Shown piece by piece: positions 38,251 to 49,548 of a stretch of 64,000 nt of DNA. Positions within the stretch are counted from its first letter, which is position 1. Each line of letters begins with the position of its first letter. Under the pieces are notes generated by a model. The model had not been told where the DNA came from. It searched no databases and was given only the letters and a program-made list of their open reading frames with translations. The translations under genes and the position numbers were made by a program. Source of the stretch: Leptodactylus fallax (Eukaryota > Chordata > Amphibia > Anura > Leptodactylidae); contig CAMRHE010000012.1 of NCBI GenBank assembly GCA_947044405.1, positions 12,912,001 through 12,976,000 of the forward strand. The letters run 5' to 3'.

Positions 38251-38253
<3 letters not shown>

Positions 38254-38872
38254 CAGGTGCGGGTGTTAAAGAAATGGCAAAATCGCAGAAATGCGCCAAC
38301 CAATTTTGTGCATGTAAATTAAATAGTTTACATAAAAATATAATTTTCTATCCCCCTATTGTAGCAATTTATACGTTCATCTCTAGTGATCGTTACTGCT
38401 ATTATTTTAGCGTGTAATGGATATTGCTAGAGGCGTATTTTACTCTAGAAAGATCAGGCATGGACAGGGTGAAATGTAAACTTTATTGATGACTTTGTAC
38501 ATGTGTTGTGTAAGTGTTTGGTGCAACTCTTTTTGAGCTGCAACAAGGACAATGGTAAACATCTGGGTCACAGCGCCAATAAACTTCCTGGTTATGTTCA
38601 GAGCGGTATTACATAAGAATACCCCTCTAATAAGGCTCAGAGGGGTATTACATTATCCCTGTATGTGACAATCAGAGAGCAAAAGTACAGTATGCCCTCT
38701 GATTGATAGAAGAGGGGATAACATGCCCCCCCCCCCCCCCCGGAGTCACCTACAGGTTATGCACAGATGATGTTGATGAATTATCATCTCTGTGCAGGGC
38801 TGCTTCTTCCCCCTCCTACCACAGCTCTTAAGATGCTACCTGAGGCAGGAGGGGCGGGGGGACACTTTAGAG

Positions 38873-39150
38873 CCTTATATCTCAGGACTGGTTAGGGCTA
38901 TGAATCTCATCTTTAAAATGATACCAAGATCTTCATGATAGCCCTTACATATTTGGAGCGAATTGCTGTTAAAAAAGCTGTCAGGAATTGAGATCTGCAA
39001 TGGGATCTCAATGCCAAATAGCGTTTTCAACAGTGAATCGCTCAGGATCTGTCAGGGCTATCATGAAGATATATCATTTTAAAGATGTGATTCTCATCTT
39101 TAAAATGAATCCAAAATCATCTTCATAGCCCTAACCAATCCTGAGATATC
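38873..39150. repeat. Palindromic MITE, about 280 bp
   Basis: The left arm (TTATATCTCAGGACTGGTTAGGGCTATGAA... in pieces, ending CATGATAGCCCT) is inverted on the right (AGGGCTATCATGAAGAT...CATAGCCCTAACCAATCCTGAGATAT). Non-coding. Confidence 0.8.
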
Positions 39151-39692
39151 GGCATTAGTAGTAGGGTCGTATTAGATACGTCCTCGGCTACAGAAGTACC
39201 ACCCTGGGAAGACGTATAAATACGTGGTTGGCATGGAAAGTGTTAAGCCCGACTTTTTCGTACAGTGGTTTCAGTTTAAAACAATGGATACCTGACAGAT
39301 GCCATTATAGTCAATAGAGACCATTGGTCTCCGCTGTTTTAGCGGTGCATGTTAGTTGTTTATATTAAAGTCAATGGGAACAGATGCAGGAGGCTTAGTC
39401 TGTATCCATAATTCTACCTCTGGTAATGTCTGGTAATGACTAGAGACATTATGAAATACAATTTGTCCTGCAAAAAATAAGTCCTCAACAGCCTCTGTGA
39501 ACAGAAAAATAAAGTTGTGACTTTTGGAAGATGGAGAGCAAAAAAGCAAAACTACAAGCATGAAAAATGGCTGCGCTGGGAGGGGCTCAAAATATCGTTC
39601 AGTTTTATTTTCCATTTGATTGTTGCATACATGAGGGTTTACGTTCTTCCAGTCTGCTTGGAGAGCTGAAAAATGGAAACCATAGCCGCTTA

Positions 39693-39915
39693 AGGATAAG
39701 GCCCCACGTTGTGGAAACGCAGATTTTTTTGTTGCAGATTTTGCAGTGTTTTTTTTGAACCAAAGCCAAGAATGTCTACAAAAGAAATGGGAAATATATA
39801 GGAAGTTCTTATACTTCTCCCTTCTGCTCAATCCACTCCTGGCTTTGGCCCAAAAAACCACAACACAATCTGCAACGAAAAAAGCTGCGTTTCCTCAACG
39901 TGGGGCCTTAGCCTA
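39693..39915. repeat. Palindromic MITE, family A
   Basis: Ends AAGGATAAGGCCCCACGTTG and CAACGTGGGGCCTTAGCCT are inverse copies. Arms GTTGCAGATTTTG / CAATCTGCAAC lie inside, and the centre has the 'ccactcctggctttgg' phrase. It lies about 580 bp upstream of the CYP2U1 start codon. Confidence 0.8.
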
Positions 39916-40387
39916 AAAAGCAGTTACCCACGGAAATCCATGGACTTGCAGGACTTTTCTCTCCACATATTTTAAATGGAATGGGGCACGGAGTCCCCGA
40001 ACAGTCACCCAACGCTAGTGTGACCATCACCTTAGATGAGTATATTTTTCAGTTTTATTTTCACAGACATAAAACTGATGTAATAATACTATGTGACAGC
40101 TAGTAACACTGAACTGCTCCCTAACGCTACACACGTAGTGTGTACATGGAGGCAGGCAGGCGGTACAACATCTCCACTGGCTGAGCTAAATTCCCGCGCA
40201 GGTCACTCACCTTCAGTGCATTGTGCGGGATGTAGAAGGCCGTTGTCACACACAGTCACCGGCCTGCGAGCTCGTGTCTATGTCTGGCACAGGGCAGGCG
40301 ATACCACACATATCACATACCAGCAGTGTATGTAGCAGCAAGTCAGTGTGGAGTTACAGGGAGGAGGTGCCTGCAGGACGCCTCCAG

Positions 40388-40444
40388 CCAATCAGCGGAA
40401 GTCGTGTTGTTTGGCAACAATCGCCTGGAGCGGGGCTATATAAG
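40388..40444 (+). promoter_or_regulatory. CYP2U1: CYP2U1 core promoter (CCAAT box and TATA box)
   Basis: CCAAT at 40388-40392 and TATATAAG at 40437-40444 lie 108 and 59 bp upstream of the first ATG. This puts a likely transcription start near 40465-40475 and a very short leader without upstream ATGs. Between the two boxes, GTTGTTTGGCAAC (40406-40418) resembles an RFX X-box. Positions are read directly; the function is inferred. Confidence 0.65.
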
Positions 40445-40495
40445 TGAACGGCGAGGCCAGTGACTGCAGCTATTGGCACAGCTAGAACGAGCGGG

Positions 40496-40991
40496 ATGAT
40501 GGCGAGCACTGCATGGAGGGAGTACATGGACTCCTGGCTGGTGGTCACGGAGGACGTGTCTTTGCTGGCCCTTCTGGTCTACACCTTCCTGTTCCTAGGG
40601 CTGTCCTGGCTCCTGAGCTCTCTATGGGCCTATTACCAGATCATCACCAGCAACTCCCCTCCTGGTCCTACTCCACTGCCCTTTTTGGGCAACTTTGGTT
40701 TCATGCTGGTTCCGGGGTGGATGCTCCAGCTGCTGCAGTTCGGTATAGAAGGCAATAAACTGAGTAGGGCCCCGGCTGGAACCACCAGGAGGGGGACCTT
40801 CCTGTACCCTCATATCGTCCTCAGTAATATGTCCAAAATCTATGGCAAGATCTATGGCATATACATTGGCAACCGCCTCATCGTTATCCTCAATGATTTT
40901 GACACTGTGAAAGATGCCATGGTGAACCACTCCGAGGTGTTCTCTGACCGGCCCAGCGTGCCCCTGGTCACCATCATCACCAAGAGGAAAG
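40496..40991 (+). CDS. CYP2U1: CYP2U1 exon 1 (N-terminal part of cytochrome P450 2U1)
   Basis: Encodes residues 1-165 plus the first base of codon 166 of a microsomal P450. Members hydroxylate long-chain fatty acids such as arachidonate at or near the omega end, with electrons from P450 reductase. Visible features are a hydrophobic signal-anchor at about residues 21-47, a proline hinge PPGPTPLP (55-62), and the conserved YGKIYGIYIGNRLIVILND segment ending FSDRPSVPL. Two ATGs are adjacent (40496 and 40499); the second has the better Kozak context (A at -3, G at +4), so the protein may start one residue later. The exon ends AAAG|GTACAT, phase 1. I assign CYP2U1 rather than another CYP2 because the three exons match its long exon 1/exon 2 layout and sequence. 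Confidence 0.93.
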
Positions 40992-41593
40992 GTACATGGG
41001 TGGAGGGGCTGCAGACAGATCCATCACTGGTTGTTTTAGTAGATCTTCCCCCTGCACAGGTCGGAGCAGTTCTCCATGGATGTGGTTATAAACCAGTTAT
41101 TACTCACATAGCCAAGGACTTTAGGGCAATGACAGATTCTTGGTATATTATGATTAAGTTTTATAAGTGTGCTCATTGACAGGTTAAAGGGATTTTCCAT
41201 TTTTAGGGTGCAGTTGGGCGCAGTTAAAATTACATTGTAGAAAACTGCATGCAGTTTTGATGCTGTTTTTAGTCTTGTTCTTCTACATTTTACAGGTGAA
41301 TCACCTTAGGGCATATTTATTATGCCTTGTATGCCGGTTTTCTGGCGTAGAAGGCACGAAATGTCACATGTTTTGCACAATGGAGATTTTTTTTTTTTTT
41401 TGTAATCCGCTCAGTCTTGGCCACTTCCCTGAGAAACGAGGCGTAGCCCCCTCCAGGGCTTTGAAGACTGGCGAGAGTAACGTCAGAGTTTTAATAAATC
41501 TAAAAATTATGAAGACTGGTGTTACTTACCCCTCAATAATGTTTACCCTGTAAAATTAAGAAACTGCATTAGAACCACATGCAGTTTTTTTTC

Positions 41594-41627
<34 letters not shown>

Positions 41628-42149
41628 CTGTGCCTACTGTTGATTTCCTGTTAGCTGTGAATCTGCCTGAATTATGATGATGCAAAAAAAACACTCAAAA
41701 TTGAATGGTAAGAAATCACTGCAGGTATGACACTGTTTTCCAAGCTGTGAAACTAAGGTAGAAACCCGCAGCATAGATCTATAGACTGCATGTCAATTTA
41801 GGTTTTGCGCAGCATGTAGAAAACATTATTTAAACCAACACATACAAGCACTCTGACAAAGCACACCTTTGTGGCTGCTATTGTACAATGCTGTATATTA
41901 GCTGCTGACAAGTCAGGTGGCCAATGCACTGCAAGTGCGTCCTGTGTGGACCTAGCCTTACACTCGTGCATGGAGTGGCGGTGTCTTGGCACTTTGCAGT
42001 GGAGAAACAGTATATTGGCGAATGGCCGATTGGTGGTGGTGGTGGGCGGCTAGTGTTCTTATTGACATAACCTAAAAGTTAGAAATTCCTGTACAGACAG
42101 GGCAAAACACTTTTTTTCCCCAGTGCTAGTGAACGCACTGCACTGATAC

Positions 42150-42262
42150 ATCTCTATTCTGCTAAATCCACTCCTGGCTTTGACTCCAAAAAAAAAAAAA
42201 TCAGCAAAATCTGCAACAACAAAAAAAAAAAAAAATTTCCACAATGTGCAGCCTTGGGCTGG
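42150..42262. repeat. MITE family A, partial (right half)
   Basis: Contains 'aaatccactcctggctttgactc', then AAAATCTGCAACAA and a degraded terminal phrase. The left half is absent or unrecognisable. Confidence 0.55.
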
Positions 42263-43130
42263 GGCCATGCAGGATGAACATGTTGCTTTTTTCCTTCCGG
42301 CATATTTAACAGTACGTTTCCTTGCAAGTTGCAACAGCAAAAGCCACCAAAATGCTCCAGTGTACACAGCGTAAACAGAACCTGGTGGACATTTTTCAGA
42401 ACTTAAGAGAGTACTAAAAGTAAGAGTTGCACTAAAAAGATTAAAATGAGTGCGTCAGGTATGGCATTTTTATTGGGAAACGGAGGGTTGCTTTAACTGC
42501 TGCATCATTCCCTTTAGTTCCTAGTGATAAGGGCGCATTCACATAGTGCAGTTTGTACTGCACTGGAAAAACCTCATGCATATGTGTGCTGTCTGATTTT
42601 TATGGACTCATAAAGCATATCACTTTTTTTTTTTTTTTTTTTGAGAAACCGTCCATGGAACTGTATGCTGTCCATATAGAACACAGCACGTATCTGTGAA
42701 AACAGACGTCTGAATGAGGTCTTCCTTGGATCAGATGAAAATTCATGCTACTCCTGCCTTCTGGTCTATATTTTGTTTGTAAAATGATTCTTCTTTTTGT
42801 CCTTCTTTCGGATTTACTCCTACGGTGTATGGATTCTTGGGTTTCCTTTCTAATGATACTTGTGTGTTTTTTTTTCCACTCAATTTTTATTTGCTTGGAG
42901 ATCACTGAGAAGTAAGGTAATAATAAATAACACTGTGTTCACATTGTATTTTGCAATATCTTTCGAAGGAATATGATGCTGTGGTATCAGTGCAGTTGTG
43001 AAAGCCTCAGTAAAAACATGCAGCAATAATTGACATGTGGCTTGGAAACCATGAATTTGCACTGCAGGTGTGGATGACATTTGCAGATTGACAGGTCCGT
43101 GGAGTGGGGACACAATGGTGAGAATTATCC

Positions 43131-43390
43131 TAAGGCTGTGTTCACACAGAGTTTTTTGCCAGCGGATTTTGAGGTGGAATCCGCCTGAAAAAACTCCTCC
43201 CGTTCATTTCAGTGGGAGTCAGTAGCGTTTTTCTTCCTCTAGGGTTTTTTTTCATCCGGGCCTAATCAGTACCGGGATGCCATGACGGAATGCTGATGCA
43301 CTGCATCGGCATCCTGTCACAGCAGACCGCGGCGCAAATTCCGGCGGCAGAAAATGATTTTCATTTTCCGCCGTGTGAACACACCCTAGG
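43131..43390. repeat. Palindromic MITE, family C
   Basis: Starts TAAGGCTGTGTTCACAC and ends GTGTGAACACACCCTAG, which are inverse copies. The interior carries 'gcggattttgaggtggaatccgcc' (itself palindromic) and a GC-rich centre. Confidence 0.75.
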
Positions 43391-44832
43391 AGGCTGTAGC
43401 GGTGACATTATGTGAACAGAACTGCTGTAGTCAATCACTGCCCTCAGCAGTATACAGCATGATAGCACTGCTACAGCTGCTCTGTATACAAATATAGTAG
43501 AGCAGCTGAGATGACCGCTGGACCAGAGCTGAATGGGATAGGAGGATGCAGGGAAGTATCAGTGCATCTGTATTTTTTAACCCTCCCCTGCTACATGCAG
43601 AGTCTCAGACAACCCCCTTAATACATTCCTTCCAGGAATGTATTTGATGAGCAATGTAGCTTGATAGTTTAAATGAATAAGTGGTGCTGCAGAAAGTCTC
43701 AGTGTAACCCAAGCAGCAGAAATCTGAGGTGGTCATCATTTGAGAACATTGATAAGGAGCCCCTGAGAACTCCTAAAACAAAAGAATAAACAAATTACAC
43801 TGGATTTGCCTCGCGCAGATTCATCAGAAATCATCGGACAAAACAGTCCTGAAAACCTCTTCATCTGGTGATTTCAGTTAAAAATAAGACATCCAAATGG
43901 ACCCCTGTGATGATTCCACTTAAATATGGCTATAACTCAAAGATGTATTTTGATCTCTGGGTGTCATATCTCCCTCTTAGTTCCATTTACCCATAATGTG
44001 CGCAGCTCTAATCCTAGGTGTATGTTGCCAGTATTGGCAACAATGTAACAATAGGGCTTTGTATCCATCCCAGACTGGCTCCATTGAATTCCTACATAGC
44101 CCTGAGTGATCAAATACACATGCATTGTTCAGCCTGGGCTGTTGATCAGACATGGTTTATAACATATAGAAGGCATTGTGTCATTCCACTTAATCCCATC
44201 TTCTTACAAAGAATCTTGACTTGAGTGCGTTAGTCAATCAGACTTGCCGTCGCCGGTGACCTCATTCTGGGTGGTGTAATCAAGCGTATAAAAGATGAGG
44301 TAAGAGGTCAGTGAGAGAGACTACAGGAGAATACTATGATGAGACTACAAGAGACTACTACTGAGAGACTGTGATGAGCATGCAGGCTGGAATGCTGTGT
44401 TGATGTTTCTGCCTCCACTGATTATCCCCACATGCCATGTGTGAGGGTTGGATTATAGAGCCACATCCAGGATATGTGTGGTAAAGTAATTATTTCACTT
44501 TTATTCCCTTTTATTTTATTGTACTGTATATTGTAACTAGTAACTGTTAATGCTTGCATATATCTGCATATCCGTTCTGAACTGCATGTGTTAGATGTTA
44601 ATACCGACCCATTTAGGGGTTAATATATATACAAAATTTAGAAAGCTTGTCTTCTATTTATCTTGTGAACCCAGCACTCACTGGCGGTGAGTATGGTTTT
44701 TTTTTTTTATGAAAGAAGTCTCAGGTGTGGGCCAAAGCGGTGTTGGCGCACTGAGGATCTTTCACAACCCCATTATAGTCAGTGGTACTTCTTGGGCTCT
44801 GTTCGTGCTCGGAAACATGGTGGAACCTAGCA

Positions 44833-45562
44833 TTAAAGGGGTTGTCTGGGATAAAATGAAATTTATACTTTAACCTAAACACCCTCTCCCTGCATACTTT
44901 CTAAATTACTTAGTTTAGGAAAAATGTATATTTACCAGTATCGCTGGGGCAGTCATGTGACCTCCCCAGGCAAATTTTCTGATTTTTCAATGACGTTCCA
45001 TTTCCGGAAACAGAACATCACCAATACTTCCTCCTCCCCCACCTCATCATACTTACTGTCTTCCTGTCCAGATCTTCTGGGCATGGGAGATGACTTCCCT
45101 CTGTGGGGACGGCTCCTCCACCACTTTGACGTCTGCCGACGCGTGCACAATAGAGCCGGAGTGCCGGCATTGCGCTGTAGCCGGAACTCCATCTCTATTG
45201 CGCATGCGTCAGCAGACGTCAAAGAAGAGGAGGAGCCATCCCCACAGAAGGAAGTCATCTCCCATTCCCAGAAGATCTGGACAGGAAGACTAGTAAGTAT
45301 GATGGGGTGGGCTGAGTTAATTAGTTGTGAAAGGCTAGTAGTGGGCGGGATAGCTAGGGAGACAGGGAGGGAGTGTGAGATAAGTAGTGTGAGTCAGCTC
45401 ATGCAATGCATCATGGTAGTTGTGGGTTAAAAGCACAGGAAGCTACACAATATTAGCAAATACAGAAGATGCCAGAAGCTCCCAGAGAAACCCAGAAACC
45501 ACTCAAAACACTGCTAAAGGTATTTGGGTGCACTTATTAACCCATTAATAGCACTAAGAGAC
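44833..45562 (+). repeat. Repeat family D, copy 1, with a 260-bp foldback
   Basis: Begins TTAAAGGGGTTGTCTGGGAT and ends with 'ctaaaggtatttgggtgcacttattaacccattaatagcacta'. A second copy with the same beginning and end lies at 48455-48962. Inside, 45044-45163 and 45185-45305 are inverse copies around a roughly 20-bp loop. The open frames here are by-products of this hairpin. Confidence 0.75.
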
Positions 45563-45590
45563 CTTTTTAAAAAAAAAAAAATTTTTTTTT

Positions 45591-45790
45591 GCACAGAAAC
45601 GCAGCTTTTTTTTGTTGCGGTTTTTTGAGCCAAAGCCTGGAGTGGATTGAGCAGAAAGTAGAAGTATATGAGCTATATCCTATATATTCTACAGTCCTTT
45701 TGTAGTCATTCTTGGCTTTGGCTCAAAAAACCGCAACAAAATCTGCAACAAAAAAAAGCTGCATTTCCGCAACGTGGGGCCTCAGCCTAA
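45591..45790. repeat. Palindromic MITE, family A
   Basis: Left GAAACGCAGC then GTTGCGGTTTTTTGAGCCAAAG. Right CTTTGGCTCAAAAAACCGCAAC and CAACGTGGGGCCTCAGCCT. Good internal palindrome; the left outer end is eroded into an A/T run. Confidence 0.7.
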
Positions 45791-45879
45791 ATGTGTTTTC
45801 TGAGTTGGGCAAGCAATTGCTCAAAGTGAAGAAATTTTGTGAAATAAAAAAATTATCTGTTTGGTTTTTTTTGTGTTTT

Positions 45880-45913
<34 letters not shown>

Positions 45914-45994
45914 CCACAGCCGTTCTAATGCCACCACTTTAGTCTTTCCTGCTGGTCTGTTTCTGGGTGCAACTTTTTTAAGGGCAAAACTTTT

Positions 45995-46329
45995 TTAGGC
46001 CGGCGCCCCCACGTGGCGTAAATGCCGCGGTTTGGCCGCAATGGAAACACCATGACAAAAACCGTGGTGTTTTGCAGTCACCGCAAAGTGGATAGGATTC
46101 TAGAGAATCCCATCCACACATTGCAGAAATTGTGATTTTCAAAACTGTCATGCTTTTTGGAAATCACAGCAAGTCAGTTATACCTATGGAAACGTTGGCG
46201 GTTTCCCTGTAGGTATAATGGAAGCAGAAACTTTCTGTGAAAAGTGCTGTGGGAAAAACCGCAATGCGCTTCCGCCAGTTTTTCCCGCATCGCTTTTTCG
46301 CTGCGGCCCACTACGTTGGGCCTTAGCCT
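45995..46329. repeat. Palindromic MITE, family E
   Basis: Starts AGGCCGGCGCCCCCACGTGG and ends CCCACTACGTTGGGCCTTAG. Arms also pair GCGGTTTGGCCGCAATGG with an inverse version near 46255-46310. GC-rich relative to its surroundings. Confidence 0.65.
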
Positions 46330-46713
46330 TAAGGACAGCAAAAGGGATTATTGAATTGCTGTTGAATGCAGCTGAACCAGATTTTTTCAGTACTACATAA
46401 AGGTGTTGGCCATTTTTTCATTATTTGCCCAAACATGCTGGAAACAGCGCTAAAATTCACTTTTTAATCTAATGTTATTAGTGTTGCCACCTTGTTTATT
46501 GCAGTCTTTTTACTGACTGTATGGTACTGTGCCTGGGACATGGCTGCTAATAGAGGGACATGATATCCAACATGTCCATCAGTGGCCTTTATTGAGTAGC
46601 ACTGCACATAGGCTAGCTCATGCACAGTGTTAGTGCAATTATTCAGTGGTCACTAATGGACATGTCATGTTACATGGCCCTCCATCAAACAAACAGGGCC
46701 AATATTATAATTA

Positions 46714-47694
46714 TAATGTTAAAGACCAGTTAGTCTGGATGCAGGAGGTCCAGCCCTGCCTATAGCTCTATCAGGATTTATATATCTAAATTTCAGAAGG
46801 GAATTGATAGAGTAGAAAATAGTAAAACTTCACTTTTATTTCTTATATAAATAAAAATAAATATAAAATCGTATTAGAAAGACGAGACTCACTAGTGCTA
46901 CCATGTGATTAGTGAAAGAGAAGGGATAAGATCATATAAATTGCATATATAGTGTGCACTAATGTTTATAGATGCCCAAAGCAGATATTAGCCCTGCTAT
47001 TTTATTTTCTTATGACCATAATAATGATAGCAACATGAGTCATATAGTTAATAACATCAGTGTCATTTAAAGGGATTGTATGAAGTGTAACTAAGACAAA
47101 CAAACAGGGAGCTAAGACAAACAAACAGGAAGGGGTTAGTTTAGTATTCAGAAAAAGTCCACATATTGCTTCTCATAACAGCTGAGACAATGTCTACTCT
47201 GCCCGAGGTATAAATATAATCTGGTGCCTCAAATAAAGCCTCAAATGTATATGGACACACAGTCAGTTAGAACTGTGTGTCACCTGGCACTGAGGATTCA
47301 CCAGATACACTCCACTGGCAGGTTATAGCGGAATACACCCTCAATAGGGTAATTTTGTCAGCACCCCACAGCCTCCCAGCACCCTTTCCACATACAACTC
47401 TATCTGACACCTATAGCACACATTTAAAAGTCTCTCCATAAGTGCTAAAGAGTTAAAATAAAAATCTCTACGCGTTTCACCAGCCATTGCTGGATCATCA
47501 GGGGACTAAATCAATATAACCTCTCAGTTTGAGAGTAAAATAGCAATGGCACATATATGCAATTTATGTGATCTCATCCCTTCTCTTTCACTAATCACAT
47601 GGTAGCACTTGGGAGCACTAGTGAGTCTCGTCTTTCTAATACAATTTTATTTTTATTTATATAAGAAATAAAAGTGAAGTTTTACTATTTTCTA
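46714..47694 (-). mobile_element. Penelope-like or related retroelement insert with inverted arms and ribozyme-like core
   Basis: Flanked by a perfect 15-bp direct repeat CCAATATTATAATTA (46699-46713 and 47695-47709), which looks like a target-site duplication. Arms of about 140 bp (roughly 46814-46955 and 47560-47693) are inverse copies of about 95% identity. The unique middle carries the hammerhead-like core at 47470-47501. No reverse transcriptase frame is present, so it is a fragment or a non-autonomous unit. The class assignment is inference. Confidence 0.55.
47470..47501 (-). ncRNA. Hammerhead-ribozyme-like core
   Basis: On the minus strand the sequence reads CTGATGA (47501-47495), then CCAGC-aatg-GCTGG (a five-pair stem II), then GAAAC (47478-47474) followed by GCGTA. 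This is the conserved hammerhead order: CUGANGA, stem II, GAAA, a minimal stem III, UH. The base pair next to the core in stem II is a U-U mismatch and stem I is weak, so this copy may be inactive. Confidence 0.5.
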
Positions 47695-47719
47695 CCAATA
47701 TTATAATTACTACATATAC

Positions 47720-48170
47720 TGCGTGGATCATATATCAATATAACAATACAAAAAATCATGCCAACAAGTGTAAAATAATTTAATGTTTATTAAATACATC
47801 AATAAATGAAAACCTAGAATAGAAATGGACAAGGGAAATACAAAAGGGAAAAATACCACCAGGAAGAATGACCAGGTAAGGTCTAAAAGGGCAGAAAAAT
47901 CACAACATAATTGAAGAGACAGCATAAAGTCATATAAATATAACCAAACACCAGTATAATGTAGATTTCATAATATAAATAACAGGCAAAGTGCTGCAAG
48001 GTAAACAATACAAGATATAAGGTGCTGAATGATGTAAAGCAGAAAGGGAGGTGATTCCAATAATAAATATCAGTATAACACAATACTAGTTCACCTGGTC
48101 ACTCACAGGATCCCGACGCGCATTTCGCCACAAGACTTTATCTGGGGGCCACTCACAGGACCCCAGAAAA
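47720..48170 (-). repeat. Second repeat with degenerate hammerhead-like end
   Basis: On the minus strand CAGATAA (48144-48138), a decayed CTGATGA, is followed by a short stem-like stretch. Next come CGAAAT (48127-48122), GCGCGTC and GGGATCC. AT-rich sequence makes up the rest to 47720. It resembles the insert at 46714-47694 in style but not in detailed sequence. Confidence 0.4.
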
Positions 48171-48454
48171 AAATTTCCAACTGTGCTGGAATCAGTGGAG
48201 CGGCATATATTAGCAGATGCTAATATTGAATTGGTGGAGGTGGTGAAAGGTCCTCTTTAATAAGCAGTCAAAAGATGCCCTTGGTCATTGCTTCGTGTCT
48301 GAAAAATGGTTATGTCACCAAGATGATGTCATGAAAAGTGCTGGCCCAAACTACGAATCCAGCACCTTGGATGGTTATTACTGTAAAATCATGTGGGCTC
48401 TTTTAGGCAGTATAGAAATAACATGGGCAACACTATCTAATAGACTCTCTGTAT

Positions 48455-48962
48455 TTTAAAAGGGTTGTCCGGGATAAACTGATTTTTATAATTAAAGCTA
48501 TCCCCCCCCCCCCCCGGCCTATCTTCTAAATTAATTAGGTTATCAAAAATTGATATTTTAGATCGCGGGGGTTGTCCTGTGACCAACAATAACCCACCAC
48601 CCTACCCCATCATACTTACCTGTCTGGCTCTTCTGGGCATGGGACATCACTTCTGGGCCCAGACAAGTGAAGTCCCGTGCCCAGAAGACAGGTAAGTATG
48701 ATAGGGTGGGGAGGGTGAGTTAGTTAGGAAGAGCTAGTAGTGAGTGGGCTAGCTAGGGAAACAGGGAGGGGGTGAGAGGGAGGTTGTGTGAGTCAGCTCA
48801 GAGTGAAGCGCAAGACATGGTAGTTGTAAGAAAACAGAACAGGAAGCTACCCATGTAAACAAATGCAGAAGATGCCAGGAGCTCCCAGAAATAACTGAAA
48901 ACACTGCTAAAGGTATATGGGTGCATTTATTAACCTATTACTAGCACTAACAGATCTTTTTT
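48455..48962 (+). repeat. Repeat family D, copy 2, with a shorter foldback
   Basis: Same beginning (AAAAGGGTTGTCCGGGATAAA) and end ('ctaaaggtatatgggtgcatttattaac') as 44833-45562. The central hairpin is about 105 bp here: 'catcatacttacctgtct..cttctgggcatggga' pairs with 'tcccgtgcccagaagacaggtaagtatgatagg'. Contains a C-run near 48505. Confidence 0.72.
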
Positions 48963-49169
48963 GAAAAAGTAAGATACTGAAAAGCCCACTAGCGGGATAG
49001 AGGAAGTAATAGAGTAGTCATGATAAACATGCATACAGTTGTAGTATCAATGTTTACTTGTTGAATTAGATGAAAGAAGCTTAGCCTGTAAAGAAACCAA
49101 ACAGAAGACTGAAGAAGAGCCTCAGGAACTAGCACAAGAGTGTAACCATTTCTGTCCTTGAGGCTTCAC

Positions 49170-49548
49170 GGAAACCTGTCACCTTGGAATCAGTGCAATC
49201 TGCAGGCAGCATGTTATAAATCAGGATGAACTATACAGATTGATACATATTTTATGAGAAAAGATAGAGAGGAGAGTACAACATGTAATTTATTCATATC
49301 AGTCCCTGCGCATTCTGGTTTTAGGAGTCCAGTGGGTGGTCCCACAGCCTTTCCTATACCAGTGTGCATACATAGCTATCTGTCATTTGCTCAGTAGGAC
49401 CACACACTGGACTACTAAGCATAGAGCAGAGATATAAACTAATAAATGGCAACTTTTCCCATAAAACTATTTTAATCTGTTCAGCTCCTCCTGTTCTATA
49501 ACATGCTGCCTGCAGATTGCACTGCAAGTAGACTTTGACAGGTTCACT
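49170..49548. repeat. Palindromic MITE, about 380 bp
   Basis: Ends GGAAACCTGTCACCTTGGA and AGACTTTGACAGGTTCACT are inverse copies. Further pairing includes CAGTGCAATCTGCAGGCAGC with GCTGCCTGCAGATTGCACTG (in pieces) and 'agtccagtgggtggtcc' with its inverse. Confidence 0.78.

Noticed and set aside
39352..39861. 169-residue open frame on the minus strand
   Set aside because: Runs through a family A MITE and a diffuse repeat; no motif and no splice context.
44924..45430. 168-residue open frame on the plus strand
   Set aside because: Spans the family D foldback. Mirror-image open frames on both strands are expected from the inverted arms.
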